A DNA stretch of 64,000 nucleotides, from NCBI GenBank assembly GCA_047517285.1, contig JAKZTE010000009.1, forward strand, positions 21,366-85,365, written 5' to 3'. Position 1 is the stretch's first letter. Each line of letters starts with the position of its first letter. Below the pieces are notes generated by a model. It was not told the origin of the DNA. It saw only the letters and a list, made by a program, of their open reading frames with translations, and did no database searches. The DNA is from UBA57 sp963577725. GTDB lineage: Archaea; Thermoproteota; Nitrososphaeria; Nitrososphaerales; UBA57. Shown piece after piece: positions 27,208-35,358 of the stretch. Position numbers and translations under genes: made by a program.

Positions 27208-28452
27208 TTGGTAGACTTTGTTAGTTTAACAGTGTTAGTTGTTTTAGTTATTTTATCAGCAATTTCATCAGGAAGTGAAACTGCGTTAGTTTCATTAAAC
27301 AAGATAAAAGTAAAAACACTTTATGAACAAAAAAAGAAAGGCTCTGGATCATTATTTAGATTAAAGAAAGAGCCGAAAAAACTCATTACAACGATTTTAA
27401 TATGGAATAATCTTGTGAATATCAGTGCTGCATCGTTAGCTACAAGCATAGCGATTGAAGAATTTGGATCGAATGGGCTTGGAATAGCCACAGGAGTTAT
27501 GACTTTGACAATACTGATTTTCGGGGAGATAATTCCAAAATCATATTCCACCGTCAACAATGAAAGATTTTCATTATTTATTTCAAGACCGATAGAGATT
27601 ATCGTGAAGGTATTATCCCCATTTACAATACCATTAATGAGATTGTCAGATTTCCTACTAGGGGATTCAAGCATAGACGTAAACCCAACATTAACAGAAG
27701 ACGAAATAAAAACAATATTGGATGTAGGGGAACAAGAGAATATTATTGAAAAACATGAAATTGAATACATCAGAGGCGTATTGAAATCCGGGGATACCAC
27801 TGCAAGAGAGGTTATGGTTCCTAGAAAAAAGATGTTCGTTCTAGATTCAAAGATGGACATCAATCAATCCATAACAGAGATGGTAGACAGTGGATATACG
27901 AGAGCGCCGCTCATAAACGAATCCAAGGACAACATAGTAGGAATTGTCCATTTGAAACAGATGCTCATTGAGCAAAAGAAAGGCAATGGAGAAGTAGGAG
28001 TGTTGCAGATATCAAGAAAACCAATATTTGTATCTCAAAGAGAGATAGTAGGAGACTTGCTCAGAGAACTGCAGTCAAAGAGGGTTCACATGGCAATCGT
28101 ATTGGATGAATTCGAGGGCGTGGAGGGATTGTTAACTCTAGAAGACTTGGTCGAGGAGATCGTAGGCGAGATAATAGATGAAAGTGAGAATGTCTTCCCT
28201 ACGATAAAACGTGCAGATCACAATACAATAATAGCCACTGGCGAAACGAAAATTGAGGAGATAGAGGAATATTTCAAGATGGATTTCAAGAAAAGTGGAA
28301 AATATGACTTTTCAAATGTGAATGGGATACTTCATGATTTCTTAAAAGACATTCCAAGAAAAGGAGACAGGATAGAAACAAGCGGGTTGTTATTTGTTGT
28401 GGATGAAGTCGAGAATAATGCCGCAGACAAAGTAAGCATTACCAAGATCTAG
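27208..28452 (+). CDS. CNNM/CorC-type transporter (DUF21-CBS-CorC)
   Basis: A 414-residue membrane protein. The DUF21 domain with about four helices fills residues 1-150 (SGSETALVSLNKIKVK, FGEIIPKSYS), followed by a CBS pair (about 205-320; VPRKKMFVLDSKMDINQ, VHMAIVLDEFEGVEGLLTLEDLVEEIVGEI) and a CorC_HlyC C-terminal domain. Bacterial and archaeal relatives move Mg2+ or Na+ or act as regulators of metal efflux. The start is TTG at 27208. Confidence 0.9.
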   Translation: MVDFVSLTVLVVLVILSAISSGSETALVSLNKIKVKTLYEQKKKGSGSLFRLKKEPKKLITTILIWNNLVNISAASLATSIAIEEFGSNGLGIATGVMTLTILIFGEIIPKSYSTVNNERFSLFISRPIEIIVKVLSPFTIPLMRLSDFLLGDSSIDVNPTLTEDEIKTILDVGEQENIIEKHEIEYIRGVLKSGDTTAREVMVPRKKMFVLDSKMDINQSITEMVDSGYTRAPLINESKDNIVGIVHLKQMLIEQKKGNGEVGVLQISRKPIFVSQREIVGDLLRELQSKRVHMAIVLDEFEGVEGLLTLEDLVEEIVGEIIDESENVFPTIKRADHNTIIATGETKIEEIEEYFKMDFKKSGKYDFSNVNGILHDFLKDIPRKGDRIETSGLLFVVDEVENNAADKVSITKI

Positions 28453-28507
28453 GAATAAACCGTACAACAGATATATTCGATGCAGGATAAATCAATAACA
28501 TAGAACC

Positions 28508-29038
28508 ATGGATTTATTTGCAGTTTTTATCGAAAATTTATCCCAATTAGGATATCTTGGGGCTTTATTAGCAGGGTTTCTTGGCTCCAGCACACTATTC
28601 TTTTCGGTATTCCCGTCGTTCATAACAATTCCAATAATCGGATCGCAATTGAATCCCGTGTTAGTCGGCATAATGGCAGGGCTTGGCGCAGGAGTTGGGC
28701 AGTATCTTCACTATTATATCGGAGTAGGGGGAAGAAAATTATTTGAGAATAAATCTCTGTTTGGGAAAAAAATTTCGCTGGGAAGATTTAAATTTCCAAG
28801 ACTTTACAGGCGAAATCGAAAGCCGATAGATTGGGAAGAAAAAATAAGGAAGTACGGAGTAGGGATAATTTTTATTTTTGCGGCGACGCCGTTGACGCCA
28901 GACGATATTCTTTGGATACCGCTGGGAATGATGGGCTATCCGAAATTAAGGGCGCTAATAGCTGCAATACTCGGCAAGATTGTATTAAATTTAATGTATG
29001 CGTATACCGGATTCTTCGGAATAGAATTATTAATGTGA
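28508..29038 (+). CDS. DedA/VTT-like membrane protein
   Basis: A 176-residue protein with several membrane helices (about 15-35, 45-70, 118-136, 148-170) and the GYPKLRALIAAILGKIVLN stretch typical of the VTT/DedA fold. ATPLTPDDILWIPLGMM recalls the re-entrant loop of that family. It follows the CNNM gene by 55 bp on the same strand. DedA proteins are lipid scramblases or flippases. Confidence 0.72.
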   Translation: MDLFAVFIENLSQLGYLGALLAGFLGSSTLFFSVFPSFITIPIIGSQLNPVLVGIMAGLGAGVGQYLHYYIGVGGRKLFENKSLFGKKISLGRFKFPRLYRRNRKPIDWEEKIRKYGVGIIFIFAATPLTPDDILWIPLGMMGYPKLRALIAAILGKIVLNLMYAYTGFFGIELLM

Positions 29039-29043
29039 TTGAA

Positions 29044-29165
29044 TGCCGGGAGTGGGTCTTTCGTATAAATTTCGAACCCACGACCTCCAGATTATGAGTA
29101 ACGCCCTTGTACTATGGAGGCTGGCGCTCTAACCAGGCTGAGCTTTCGAGTAAACAAACCCCGGC
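29044..29165 (-). tRNA. tRNA-Met(CAU), elongator type, with three insertions (probable introns)
   Basis: On the minus strand the acceptor GCCGGGG (29165-29159) pairs with TCCCGGC (29051-29045), discriminator A at 29044. Fifteen nt separate acceptor and D stem (GCTC from 29143) where two are normal. The anticodon arm is rebuilt as CCAGA-CTCATAA-TCTGG if 21 nt at 29100-29120 are removed. The T arm GTGGG/CCCAC encloses 20 nt (29057-29076) instead of 7. Removing about 13, 21 and 13 nt leaves 75 nt, a normal tRNA. The elongator body (GCCGGGG, GCTCAGCCTGGTTAGAGC) argues for Met rather than the TiaS substrate Ile2. Exact splice sites are not fixed by eye. Confidence 0.82.
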
Positions 29166-29178
29166 TTCTTGCCCCGGC
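29159..29178 (-). repeat. Duplicated 5' acceptor strand upstream of tRNA-Met
   Basis: The plus-strand 7-mer ccccggc occurs at 29159-29165 (tRNA acceptor) and again at 29172-29178, 6 bp further upstream of the tRNA, so the pre-tRNA has two possible 5' acceptor strands. Confidence 0.9.
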
Positions 29179-29671
29179 ACACAATACAAAAAATTTTCTG
29201 TGCCTAATAAATGAATGTCGAAAGCGCAATAACAATAGTTTCTCTGTTTAATCGTATCATGATTCCAGTCAGGATATCCATAGCTCCCAAAGCAAGGACG
29301 CTTCCAGTCAAAATGCTGTCAACAAGCAACTGGGGAAGATTTACGAGAACCGCAAATTAAATATCAGCAACTAGAATTTCATAGTTTTGATGGATAATCT
29401 TTATATAACTCAATTATGCAAATCGGCATATCATATTACGCCGTCAAAAGCTGACAATGGTGAAGAAGAAAAATATGAAAACAAAATGGTCTTACGCGAC
29501 TAAATGGTCGTACGTGACTACATGAACCTACGAAATGTAGGATTTGCAGAGAAAAATTGACATGCTGGTGAACAATCAGCATGAAAAACTGCAATTTTTT
29601 GATAATTATATAGAAAAATTAAGATTTTTAATCGATATAGGTCAATTTTAAGAGATTTACAATTGAAATAA
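29179..29671. other. Gap between two tRNA genes; no convincing gene
   Basis: About 490 bp without a convincing protein gene. A 41-codon minus-strand frame (29329-29204, TTG start) is strongly hydrophobic and contains a partly repeated ILTG segment; it could be a tiny membrane protein or a gene remnant. Between 29500 and 29585 lie a degenerate direct repeat (tggtcttacgcgacta then tggtcgtacgtgacta), a cctac/gtagg hairpin (29527-29541) and a catgctg/cagcatg hairpin (29560-29582). These suggest a structured RNA, but no known family is recognised. Confidence 0.4.
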
Positions 29672-29769
29672 AGCCTCGGCCGGGATTTGAACCCGGGACC
29701 TTTTCCTTTTTGTCGTATACCAAGGAAACGCTCTAGCCATGCTGAGCTATCTCGCAGATGAACCGAGGC
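29672..29769 (-). tRNA. tRNA-Thr(GGU) with two insertions (probable introns)
   Basis: Acceptor GCCTCGG (29769-29763) pairs with CCGAGGC, discriminator U at 29672 as is usual for archaeal tRNA-Thr. The T arm is CCGGG-TTCAAAT-CCCGG. The anticodon stem TTTCC/GGAAA encloses 17 nt; removing 10 nt at the canonical position 37/38 leaves the loop TTGGTAA with anticodon GGT. Between acceptor and D stem there are 15 nt instead of 2, an excess of 13, the same size as in tRNA-Met. The spliced product would be 75 nt. A Phe(GAA) reading needs a non-canonical splice site and disagrees with the discriminator. Confidence 0.78.
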
Positions 29770-29780
29770 AGAGCCGAGGC
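29763..29780 (-). repeat. Duplicated 5' acceptor strand upstream of tRNA-Thr
   Basis: The plus-strand 7-mer ccgaggc at 29763-29769 (acceptor) recurs at 29774-29780, 4 bp upstream of the tRNA. The same arrangement exists at tRNA-Met. Confidence 0.9.
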
Positions 29781-29804
29781 AATATTAGGAAATGAATTCC
29801 GTTA

Positions 29805-30722
29805 TTAATCTGTTTTTCCACTGCCGATAATTCGTATGGATTTTGATTCAGGCTTTAATAATACGCAGATATCGTTCGGAAGGACGACAATTGGCTTATC
29901 GAGTTTTAGCTTCATAGGAGAAACAGAGATAAATTTTCCGGCCTTTACCTGCATGCCGATGCTTACGAGGCACATTTCGTTCTCCGAGATCTCGTTCTTG
30001 TAGAACGGACTTGGTTTGAAATCAAGCTCTATCTCTTCGACAACTTTGACTGAATCATCGTTCGACAAAATATCTCCTCGTGTGACATCGTCGGGTTTCA
30101 GATTCTTCAAAGAGAACCCTACACGAGCGGGAGACTGCACTTCTTTGACGTCGTCGTCGTGCATCTGTATGGATTTTACCATTGCCTCTGTGTTGGATGG
30201 ATGGTGTGTGATTTTGTCGTACTGGGTTATTTTTCCAGACATCACTTTGCCGAGCACTACGGTTCCCACGCCCTTGACGTCGAAGCAGTGGTCTATGACG
30301 ATGCAGGGGCTGCCGTCTTTTTCGATCACGGGCAGTTTCATCATCTCTTCCTTCAGATTATCAGGGTCAGCCTTCTTGTAGTTCTCCAACACGGTTCCCT
30401 TTATCATGGCGTCGAGTGTTGATTCGTCCACGTCATATGAATGGCTCAATATCCCGTCTTTCTTTCCCAGGCAATCCAGGGCGACGATCTGTTCCCCAGT
30501 GAATTTATCCAGAGACGAGACATGGAACACGACATATTCAGACAGGTAGAGGGATTGCAGCAATGGCTGTATCTTATCAGGGAATCCGTTTGGGGCAACC
30601 CATGTACGGATTATATCGGAATCCTTTCGGTCATACAGTGTCAGGTCAGAAGACGTTCCTTTCTTCCCAAAGTCATTTGCGATTGATTGGTCTCCCAATA
30701 CCGTGAAGTTGATCGATTTCAT
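29805..30722 (-). CDS. aSelB2-like pseudo translation factor (EF-Tu/SelB-related, degenerate GTPase)
   Basis: A 305-residue protein with the fold order of a translational GTPase but without working GTP motifs. The G1 loop region reads VLGDQSIANDFGKKGTSSD rather than GxxxxGKT, no DxxG is evident in the following strands, and the NKxD position reads LDCLGKKDG. Domain II is well preserved: FDVKGVGTVVLGKVMSGKITQYDKITHHPS, then SIQMHDDDVKEVQSPARVGFSLKNL, and a domain III follows. This matches the archaeal aSelB2 family, which is known from archaea without selenocysteine and is of unknown function. It lies 15 bp downstream of a zinc-ribbon gene. Confidence 0.8.
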   Translation of the reverse strand: MKSINFTVLGDQSIANDFGKKGTSSDLTLYDRKDSDIIRTWVAPNGFPDKIQPLLQSLYLSEYVVFHVSSLDKFTGEQIVALDCLGKKDGILSHSYDVDESTLDAMIKGTVLENYKKADPDNLKEEMMKLPVIEKDGSPCIVIDHCFDVKGVGTVVLGKVMSGKITQYDKITHHPSNTEAMVKSIQMHDDDVKEVQSPARVGFSLKNLKPDDVTRGDILSNDDSVKVVEEIELDFKPSPFYKNEISENEMCLVSIGMQVKAGKFISVSPMKLKLDKPIVVLPNDICVLLKPESKSIRIIGSGKTD

Positions 30723-30737
30723 TTCAGGCTCAGAGCT

Positions 30738-31091
30738 TTAACTTTTGTCAGAAGGTTTATCGGATGTATCTTCGTCATTGCATTCTTTCAGCAATGTGAC
30801 GTACTTTTGAAGCAGATCAGCCAACACCGCCTGTTTAGACACGTCGTGTTCCTTTCCCAAAGAGGTGCTGATGATATCGATCTTTTCAATAACTACGTTG
30901 CGAAGACTAGAAAGCGTTGCGTCATTAGATACAGTTGTGGCCTGGAGGTTTTCAGACAGATCGTCCTCTGCGATGCAAAGGACCCGTCCTTTGTATTTTA
31001 CCTGTACGCCGCCGCAACGAGGGCACTTATCGCCAAGCAGGGTGCCGCCTTTTCGCATCATCTCCACTGCATGGTCCATCGGTTTACTCAT
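30738..31091 (-). CDS. ZNRD2/SSSCA1-type zinc-ribbon protein
   Basis: A 117-residue protein beginning MSKPMDHAVEMMRKGGTLLGDKCPRCGGVQVKYKGRVLC, the Sjogren syndrome/scleroderma autoantigen 1 (p27) type ribbon in which LLGDxCPxCGxxL and the following GRVxC motif are conserved. Only one CxxC plus one Cys is visible, so the zinc site may be incomplete. The remainder is helical and acidic. It lies between acs (7 bp) and the aSelB2-like gene (15 bp) in a probable operon. Confidence 0.8.
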   Translation of the reverse strand: MSKPMDHAVEMMRKGGTLLGDKCPRCGGVQVKYKGRVLCIAEDDLSENLQATTVSNDATLSSLRNVVIEKIDIISTSLGKEHDVSKQAVLADLLQKYVTLLKECNDEDTSDKPSDKS

Positions 31092-31098
31092 ATCATAA

Positions 31099-33042
31099 TC
31101 AACTCTTTACTGATTGACGGAATTCGTCAATAGTTTTCTTAATTTCGTCGACGGATGCGCCATCTTCCAACGTAGTGATATCTCCGATATCAGTTCCTGA
31201 AGCAACTGCCTTGACGACACGTCTCATAATCTTTCCACTGCGAGTCTTTGGCACCATATTGACAAAATGAATTTCTTCGGGAGTGGCTACTGGGCCAAGA
31301 GCTTTTCTTACATGATTAAACAAATCAGTTCTGAGTTCTTCTGATGGTTCATTGCCTTTTTTAAGTATCGCAAATACAACAATTGATTCTCCTTTTATCT
31401 CGTCGGGTTTTCCTGCCACGGCAGCTTCAGCGACTGCAGGGTGTTCGACCATTGCGTCTTCTATTTCAATAGTCCCCAATCTGTGGCCTGCGACATTAAG
31501 AACTTCGTCTGCCCGGCCCAGGAGCCAGAAGTATCCGTCGTGGTCTCTGATTGCATAATCTCCAGGGTAATAGCATCCCGGGAATTTTTCCCAATACACC
31601 TGCTTGTAACGTTCGGAATCGTTGTACAAAGTCATGAACATTCCAGGCCAAGGACGTTTGATGACTATGAATCCTTTCTCCCCAAGTCCAACAGAGTTGC
31701 CTTTCTCGTCGACTATATCGGCTTCGATTCCAGGAAGAGGGAAAGTTGCAGAACCGGGCTTTAGAGAAACAAGTCCAAGGTTTGGAGATGCAGAAAGCAT
31801 GATTCCGCCAGTTTCAGTCTGCCACCAAGTATCTACGATAGGGCATCTCTTGTTTCCGATCACATCGTAATACCATCTCCAAGCTGCGGGATTAATCGGT
31901 TCACCAACAGTGCCAAGCAATCTAAGGCTGCTAAGGTCGTGTTTTTGCGGCAGTTCATTTCCATGTTTCATCAAAGCACGGATTCCTGTCGGTGTGAAAT
32001 AGAATATTGTAACGTTATATCGGTCAATCATTTCCCACAGTCTTTCTGGATTAGGATAGTCTGGAGCTCCTTCGTACATTATCGATGTGGCTCCATGAAG
32101 AAGGGGCCCAAATATGAAATAACTATGTCCAGTAACCCAGCCAATGTCTGCAGGACACCAATATACATCGTCTTTCTTAATATCAAACACCCATTTCGTT
32201 GTTGCGTATACATAAGTCAGATATCCGCCAGTTCCATGCAACACGCCTTTTGGTTTTCCAGTAGTTCCCGAAGTATAGAGAATATACAAGGGATGGTCGG
32301 ATTCAAGTTGTTCAGGCTCAACAAAGTCATCAGTATCCTTTATTGCGTCTTCCCACCAGATATCTCGATTTTCTTCCATATTGATTTCTATTCCAGCACG
32401 TTTGAGGACAATAACATTTGCAACGGTGGACGTCTTCGTAAGTGCGTCGTCTACAATTTCTTTAAGCTTGAGTATTTTGCCTCTTCGGAAACCTCCGTCA
32501 GAGGTAATGACCAACTTGGCCCGTGAGTCATTGATTCTATCCGCAAGTGCAGCGGCACTAAATCCAGAGAAAACTACTGTAAACGTGGCTCCTATTCGGG
32601 TAGCCGCAAGTATCGCAACAGGAAATTCTGGAACCATCGGCATATAGAATGCGATTTTATCGCCTTTCTTTACACCTAGATTGAGCAATGCGCTGGCAAA
32701 ATGATTGACCTCTTCGTACAGTTGAGCGTAAGTTATCGTTCTTTTGTCTCCGTTTTCACCTTCCCAGATATAGGCATCTTTATCCTTTTGTTCCGAGTCC
32801 ATGTGGCGATCCAGGCAATTGAATGATGCGTTAATTTTTCCGCCTGTAAACCATTTTGCAAACGGGGGTTTCCATTCAAGAACTTCGTCCCATTCACGGG
32901 ACCAAGACAATTCCTTGGCGATATTTGCCCAAAATTGCTCAGAATCTTTCAGGGAAGAGTCGTGTACAGCACGATAATTAGAGGACGAATCGTCGAAATA
33001 TTTCTCGTCAACTGGCAAAGAACTGATTTCTGGATTAGGCAC
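31099..33042 (-). CDS. acs: Acetyl-CoA synthetase (AMP-forming)
   Basis: Activates acetate, or another short acid, to its CoA ester. The 647 residues show the AMP-binding P-loop YTSGTTGKPKGVLHGTGGYL, VDTWWQTETGG, YPGDYAIRDHDGYFWLLGRADEVLNVAGHRLGT and the C-terminal PKTRSGKIMRR with the acetylatable Lys. The VDTWWQTETGG motif and length favour acetate. It is preceded by the aldolase gene (6 bp) in the same direction. In a heterotroph it would assimilate acetate or recycle it. Confidence 0.96.
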   Translation of the reverse strand: MPNPEISSLPVDEKYFDDSSSNYRAVHDSSLKDSEQFWANIAKELSWSREWDEVLEWKPPFAKWFTGGKINASFNCLDRHMDSEQKDKDAYIWEGENGDKRTITYAQLYEEVNHFASALLNLGVKKGDKIAFYMPMVPEFPVAILAATRIGATFTVVFSGFSAAALADRINDSRAKLVITSDGGFRRGKILKLKEIVDDALTKTSTVANVIVLKRAGIEINMEENRDIWWEDAIKDTDDFVEPEQLESDHPLYILYTSGTTGKPKGVLHGTGGYLTYVYATTKWVFDIKKDDVYWCPADIGWVTGHSYFIFGPLLHGATSIMYEGAPDYPNPERLWEMIDRYNVTIFYFTPTGIRALMKHGNELPQKHDLSSLRLLGTVGEPINPAAWRWYYDVIGNKRCPIVDTWWQTETGGIMLSASPNLGLVSLKPGSATFPLPGIEADIVDEKGNSVGLGEKGFIVIKRPWPGMFMTLYNDSERYKQVYWEKFPGCYYPGDYAIRDHDGYFWLLGRADEVLNVAGHRLGTIEIEDAMVEHPAVAEAAVAGKPDEIKGESIVVFAILKKGNEPSEELRTDLFNHVRKALGPVATPEEIHFVNMVPKTRSGKIMRRVVKAVASGTDIGDITTLEDGASVDEIKKTIDEFRQSVKS

Positions 33043-33048
33043 TCAGGA

Positions 33049-33873
33049 TCACTCCAATTGCTTCAGTGCTTCGTCGAGGTCGATATTATTATGAACAAAA
33101 TCGGAGTATACTTTGGTAATCTTTGTTGGATCGTCGGATTGCCAGATATTGCGTCCAAAGACAATGCCATTTGCGCCCACCTCCAAGGAGTCAGACACCA
33201 TCTGAAGTGAGTCGGCCAGTGTTTTTGTTTTAGGGCCTCCGCGAATCATAACAGGGCAAGTAGTAGAGTCAAGGATTTCGCGAAAAGAGCTTTTATCCCC
33301 AGTGTAATCGACTTTAAGAAGATCCGCGCCGACTTCAGTGGCCATTCGTACAGCTAATGAGATTACGTCCTTGTCACGGACTGCCTGGTATCCTTTTGCT
33401 ATTCCCAGCGGTTCTATTATCAATGGCATCCCGTAATCGTGCGCTTCGTGTGCTATTTTACTAAGAATTTTTAGATTGCAAGCCTCGTCGTGATCGTTTT
33501 CAAATCCGACCAAAAGATACGTGACTACCGCCTGTGCATCAAGTCGAACTGCGTCTTTTACAGAAAACAAGTCAGTGTAATAGCCGGACTTGGGTTCTGG
33601 AGATGATCTCCATAAATTTGAAGTGTCCAGTCTAGCGATTAAAGAAGGAGAATTTCTACCAAGAAAATTTTCTGATACAACTTTAGCAATAGGAGGGGTC
33701 ACCTGTATTGCGTCGGGTTCGCCTTTAACAACCTTAGAGACGGAACTTTCAATATCTTTAATTCCGTCAATAGGGCCCATCAGTATTCCGTGATCAAAGG
33801 CAACAACAAATGCATTATCATTTGAATTAAACAGAGTATCAATTCTAGACGATTTACCGATATTTGGATGCAT
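33049..33873 (-). CDS. DhnA-type class I aldolase (fructose-bisphosphate aldolase / ADH synthase family)
   Basis: A 274-residue TIM-barrel aldolase of the archaeal DhnA/FbaB type. It has VVAFDHGILMGP at the N-terminus, the Schiff-base Lys in GADLLKVDYTGD, IRGGPKT and GANGIVFGRNIWQ near the C-terminus. The family includes fructose-1,6-bisphosphate aldolase and 2-amino-3,7-dideoxy-hept-6-ulosonate synthase, which starts the archaeal aromatic amino-acid route; sequence alone does not separate them. It is upstream of acs by 6 bp. Confidence 0.88.
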   Translation of the reverse strand: MHPNIGKSSRIDTLFNSNDNAFVVAFDHGILMGPIDGIKDIESSVSKVVKGEPDAIQVTPPIAKVVSENFLGRNSPSLIARLDTSNLWRSSPEPKSGYYTDLFSVKDAVRLDAQAVVTYLLVGFENDHDEACNLKILSKIAHEAHDYGMPLIIEPLGIAKGYQAVRDKDVISLAVRMATEVGADLLKVDYTGDKSSFREILDSTTCPVMIRGGPKTKTLADSLQMVSDSLEVGANGIVFGRNIWQSDDPTKITKVYSDFVHNNIDLDEALKQLE

Positions 33874-33955
33874 AATAGAACATAGAATCTACAAGATTTA
33901 TTTGTTGCTAACAATAATGTCAATGCTTAATTGGGAAAATAACATAGAAGAATAA

Positions 33956-34582
33956 ATGAGAAAGAATCAGGTTATTCTATTAACAATAATCTTTGTTCTA
34001 GGGACGTTTACTGGTTTAATGGCAGATTTGATAGGTTTAAGCTCTGGAGAATCTAATTTGGAAAAAGAACTCAGCCTAGCAAATGAGAATATCAGATGGT
34101 TAAACGAGAACATCACAAGCATGAGGGATGCAGAGAGAACCAAGTTTATAAAATTGAATTTAAGATTGGGAGAATTGTCTAATTTGATAGCCGAAAGGAG
34201 AGGCATATGGATAACAGCGGCATTTGAGAATGATGCGCCGGTATATTATGATTCAAACGTTGTCACAATAGCGCAAATAATTTGCGGAACGGACAGCATG
34301 CGACCTACATTTGACTGTTCAGACAAAGTGATCGTATATGAACCTGAATTTAATCACATAAATGAAAGGGATATAATAATTTTCAAGGAAAGGGCAACGC
34401 CATTGTGCAACAATTACACGGGCGAGAGAATAATTCACAGAATAATAGAGGTTCATGGCAGGGATGGAGAAATTGTGTTTGAGACAAAGGGGGATGGCAA
34501 TAATTTATCGGATAATTGTTTGGTAAAATTTGAAGACATAACATACAAAGTGATAGGCATAATCTACGATGGAAAAATTTAA
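33956..34582 (+). CDS. Signal peptidase I-like protease (ER type) with coiled-coil N-terminus
   Basis: A 208-residue protein with an N-terminal membrane helix (about residues 7-25), a helical coiled-coil segment (about 30-78, EKELSLANENIRWLNENIT), then a peptidase S26 core. The nucleophile Ser is in ICGTDSMRPTF and the general base is the His of ERIIHRIIEV, as in archaeal and eukaryotic SPases which use His instead of Lys. It lacks the large second domain, and the coiled-coil insertion is unusual. It probably removes signal peptides such as those on the PQQ dehydrogenases here. Confidence 0.85.
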   Translation: MRKNQVILLTIIFVLGTFTGLMADLIGLSSGESNLEKELSLANENIRWLNENITSMRDAERTKFIKLNLRLGELSNLIAERRGIWITAAFENDAPVYYDSNVVTIAQIICGTDSMRPTFDCSDKVIVYEPEFNHINERDIIIFKERATPLCNNYTGERIIHRIIEVHGRDGEIVFETKGDGNNLSDNCLVKFEDITYKVIGIIYDGKI

Positions 34583-34590
34583 ATTAACAA

Positions 34591-35358
34591 TTGAGGTTGG
34601 ATAAAGCAATGTCGGCAATTGAGAATATGGATAAAAAGAGTAAGCAAATAGCAATCATTTCAGCTTTTGCAGTGATTTATGCAATAATGAGGATAGTTCC
34701 GTCATTTCCAGTGATCGGAGCTCCAGGAGCAAGTTTTTCTATGTCGGATATTTTGGTCCCAATTTATGCAATAGTATTTGGACCGTACATTGCAGCAGCA
34801 GCGATTTTTCTGGGAACGTTCTTGGGAATAGTATTTGGAAAACCGATAGTATTTTTGGGGTGGGATTTTCTGCCAGCGACAATGGGTGCGTTGTTTATTG
34901 GCTTTATAATTCATGGAAAAAAGTCTATTGCTTTAGGTTTATTGCTGATTGGAATATTAGTTTTCAACTTGTTGCCGTACACCGAGTCGTTCATTCCAAT
35001 AAATAGCCAGATTTCAATCCCGTATAATTGGTTTCATATAATTGCAGCATTGGCATTAATTACGCCATTAACAAAGATTTCAATAGGATGGATTGAAGAG
35101 AACTCCAACAGAGCGATATTCGGAGTGTTCGTGTTGGCAATGATTGGTACATTATTCCAACATATAGTAGGAGGGATAGTATTTGTTACTACACTTGGGG
35201 TATATTTGGAATCGATCAATCCAGATGCGTTTCCAGGGATTTGGAAAACAATTTTCTATGTTTATCCGATTGAAAGAGTGGCAATTGCGGTAATTTCGGC
35301 AGTTGTAGCAGCGCCGATAATAAGGTCGATTAAACCATTATTGTCAAAATCAGGTTAG
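34591..35358 (+). CDS. Integral membrane protein resembling an ECF transporter S component
   Basis: A 255-residue protein with about six membrane helices. FSMSDILVPIYAIVFGPYIAAAAIFLGTFLGIVFGKP recalls the first half of ECF-type vitamin-binding S components, which dock on an ECF ATPase module. No ECF A/T genes are in the window. It starts 8 bp after the signal peptidase gene (TTG at 34591; ATG at 34609 is an alternative). Substrate unknown. Confidence 0.65.
   Translation: MRLDKAMSAIENMDKKSKQIAIISAFAVIYAIMRIVPSFPVIGAPGASFSMSDILVPIYAIVFGPYIAAAAIFLGTFLGIVFGKPIVFLGWDFLPATMGALFIGFIIHGKKSIALGLLLIGILVFNLLPYTESFIPINSQISIPYNWFHIIAALALITPLTKISIGWIEENSNRAIFGVFVLAMIGTLFQHIVGGIVFVTTLGVYLESINPDAFPGIWKTIFYVYPIERVAIAVISAVVAAPIIRSIKPLLSKSG

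Noticed and set aside
29044..29165. Broken tRNA pseudogene
   Set aside because: All stems pair perfectly once three insertions are removed, which a decaying gene would not keep.
29395..29480. Box C/D small RNA (tgatgga ... ctga)
   Set aside because: Boxes deviate from consensus, spacing is long and there is no clear C'/D' pair or terminal stem.
29672..29769. tRNA-Phe(GAA) instead of tRNA-Thr
   Set aside because: Requires splicing after position 34, while the canonical 37/38 site gives Thr(GGT) with the archaeal U discriminator.
31939..32526. 195-codon plus-strand frame opposite acs
   Set aside because: Opposite a highly conserved gene and without recognisable protein features.
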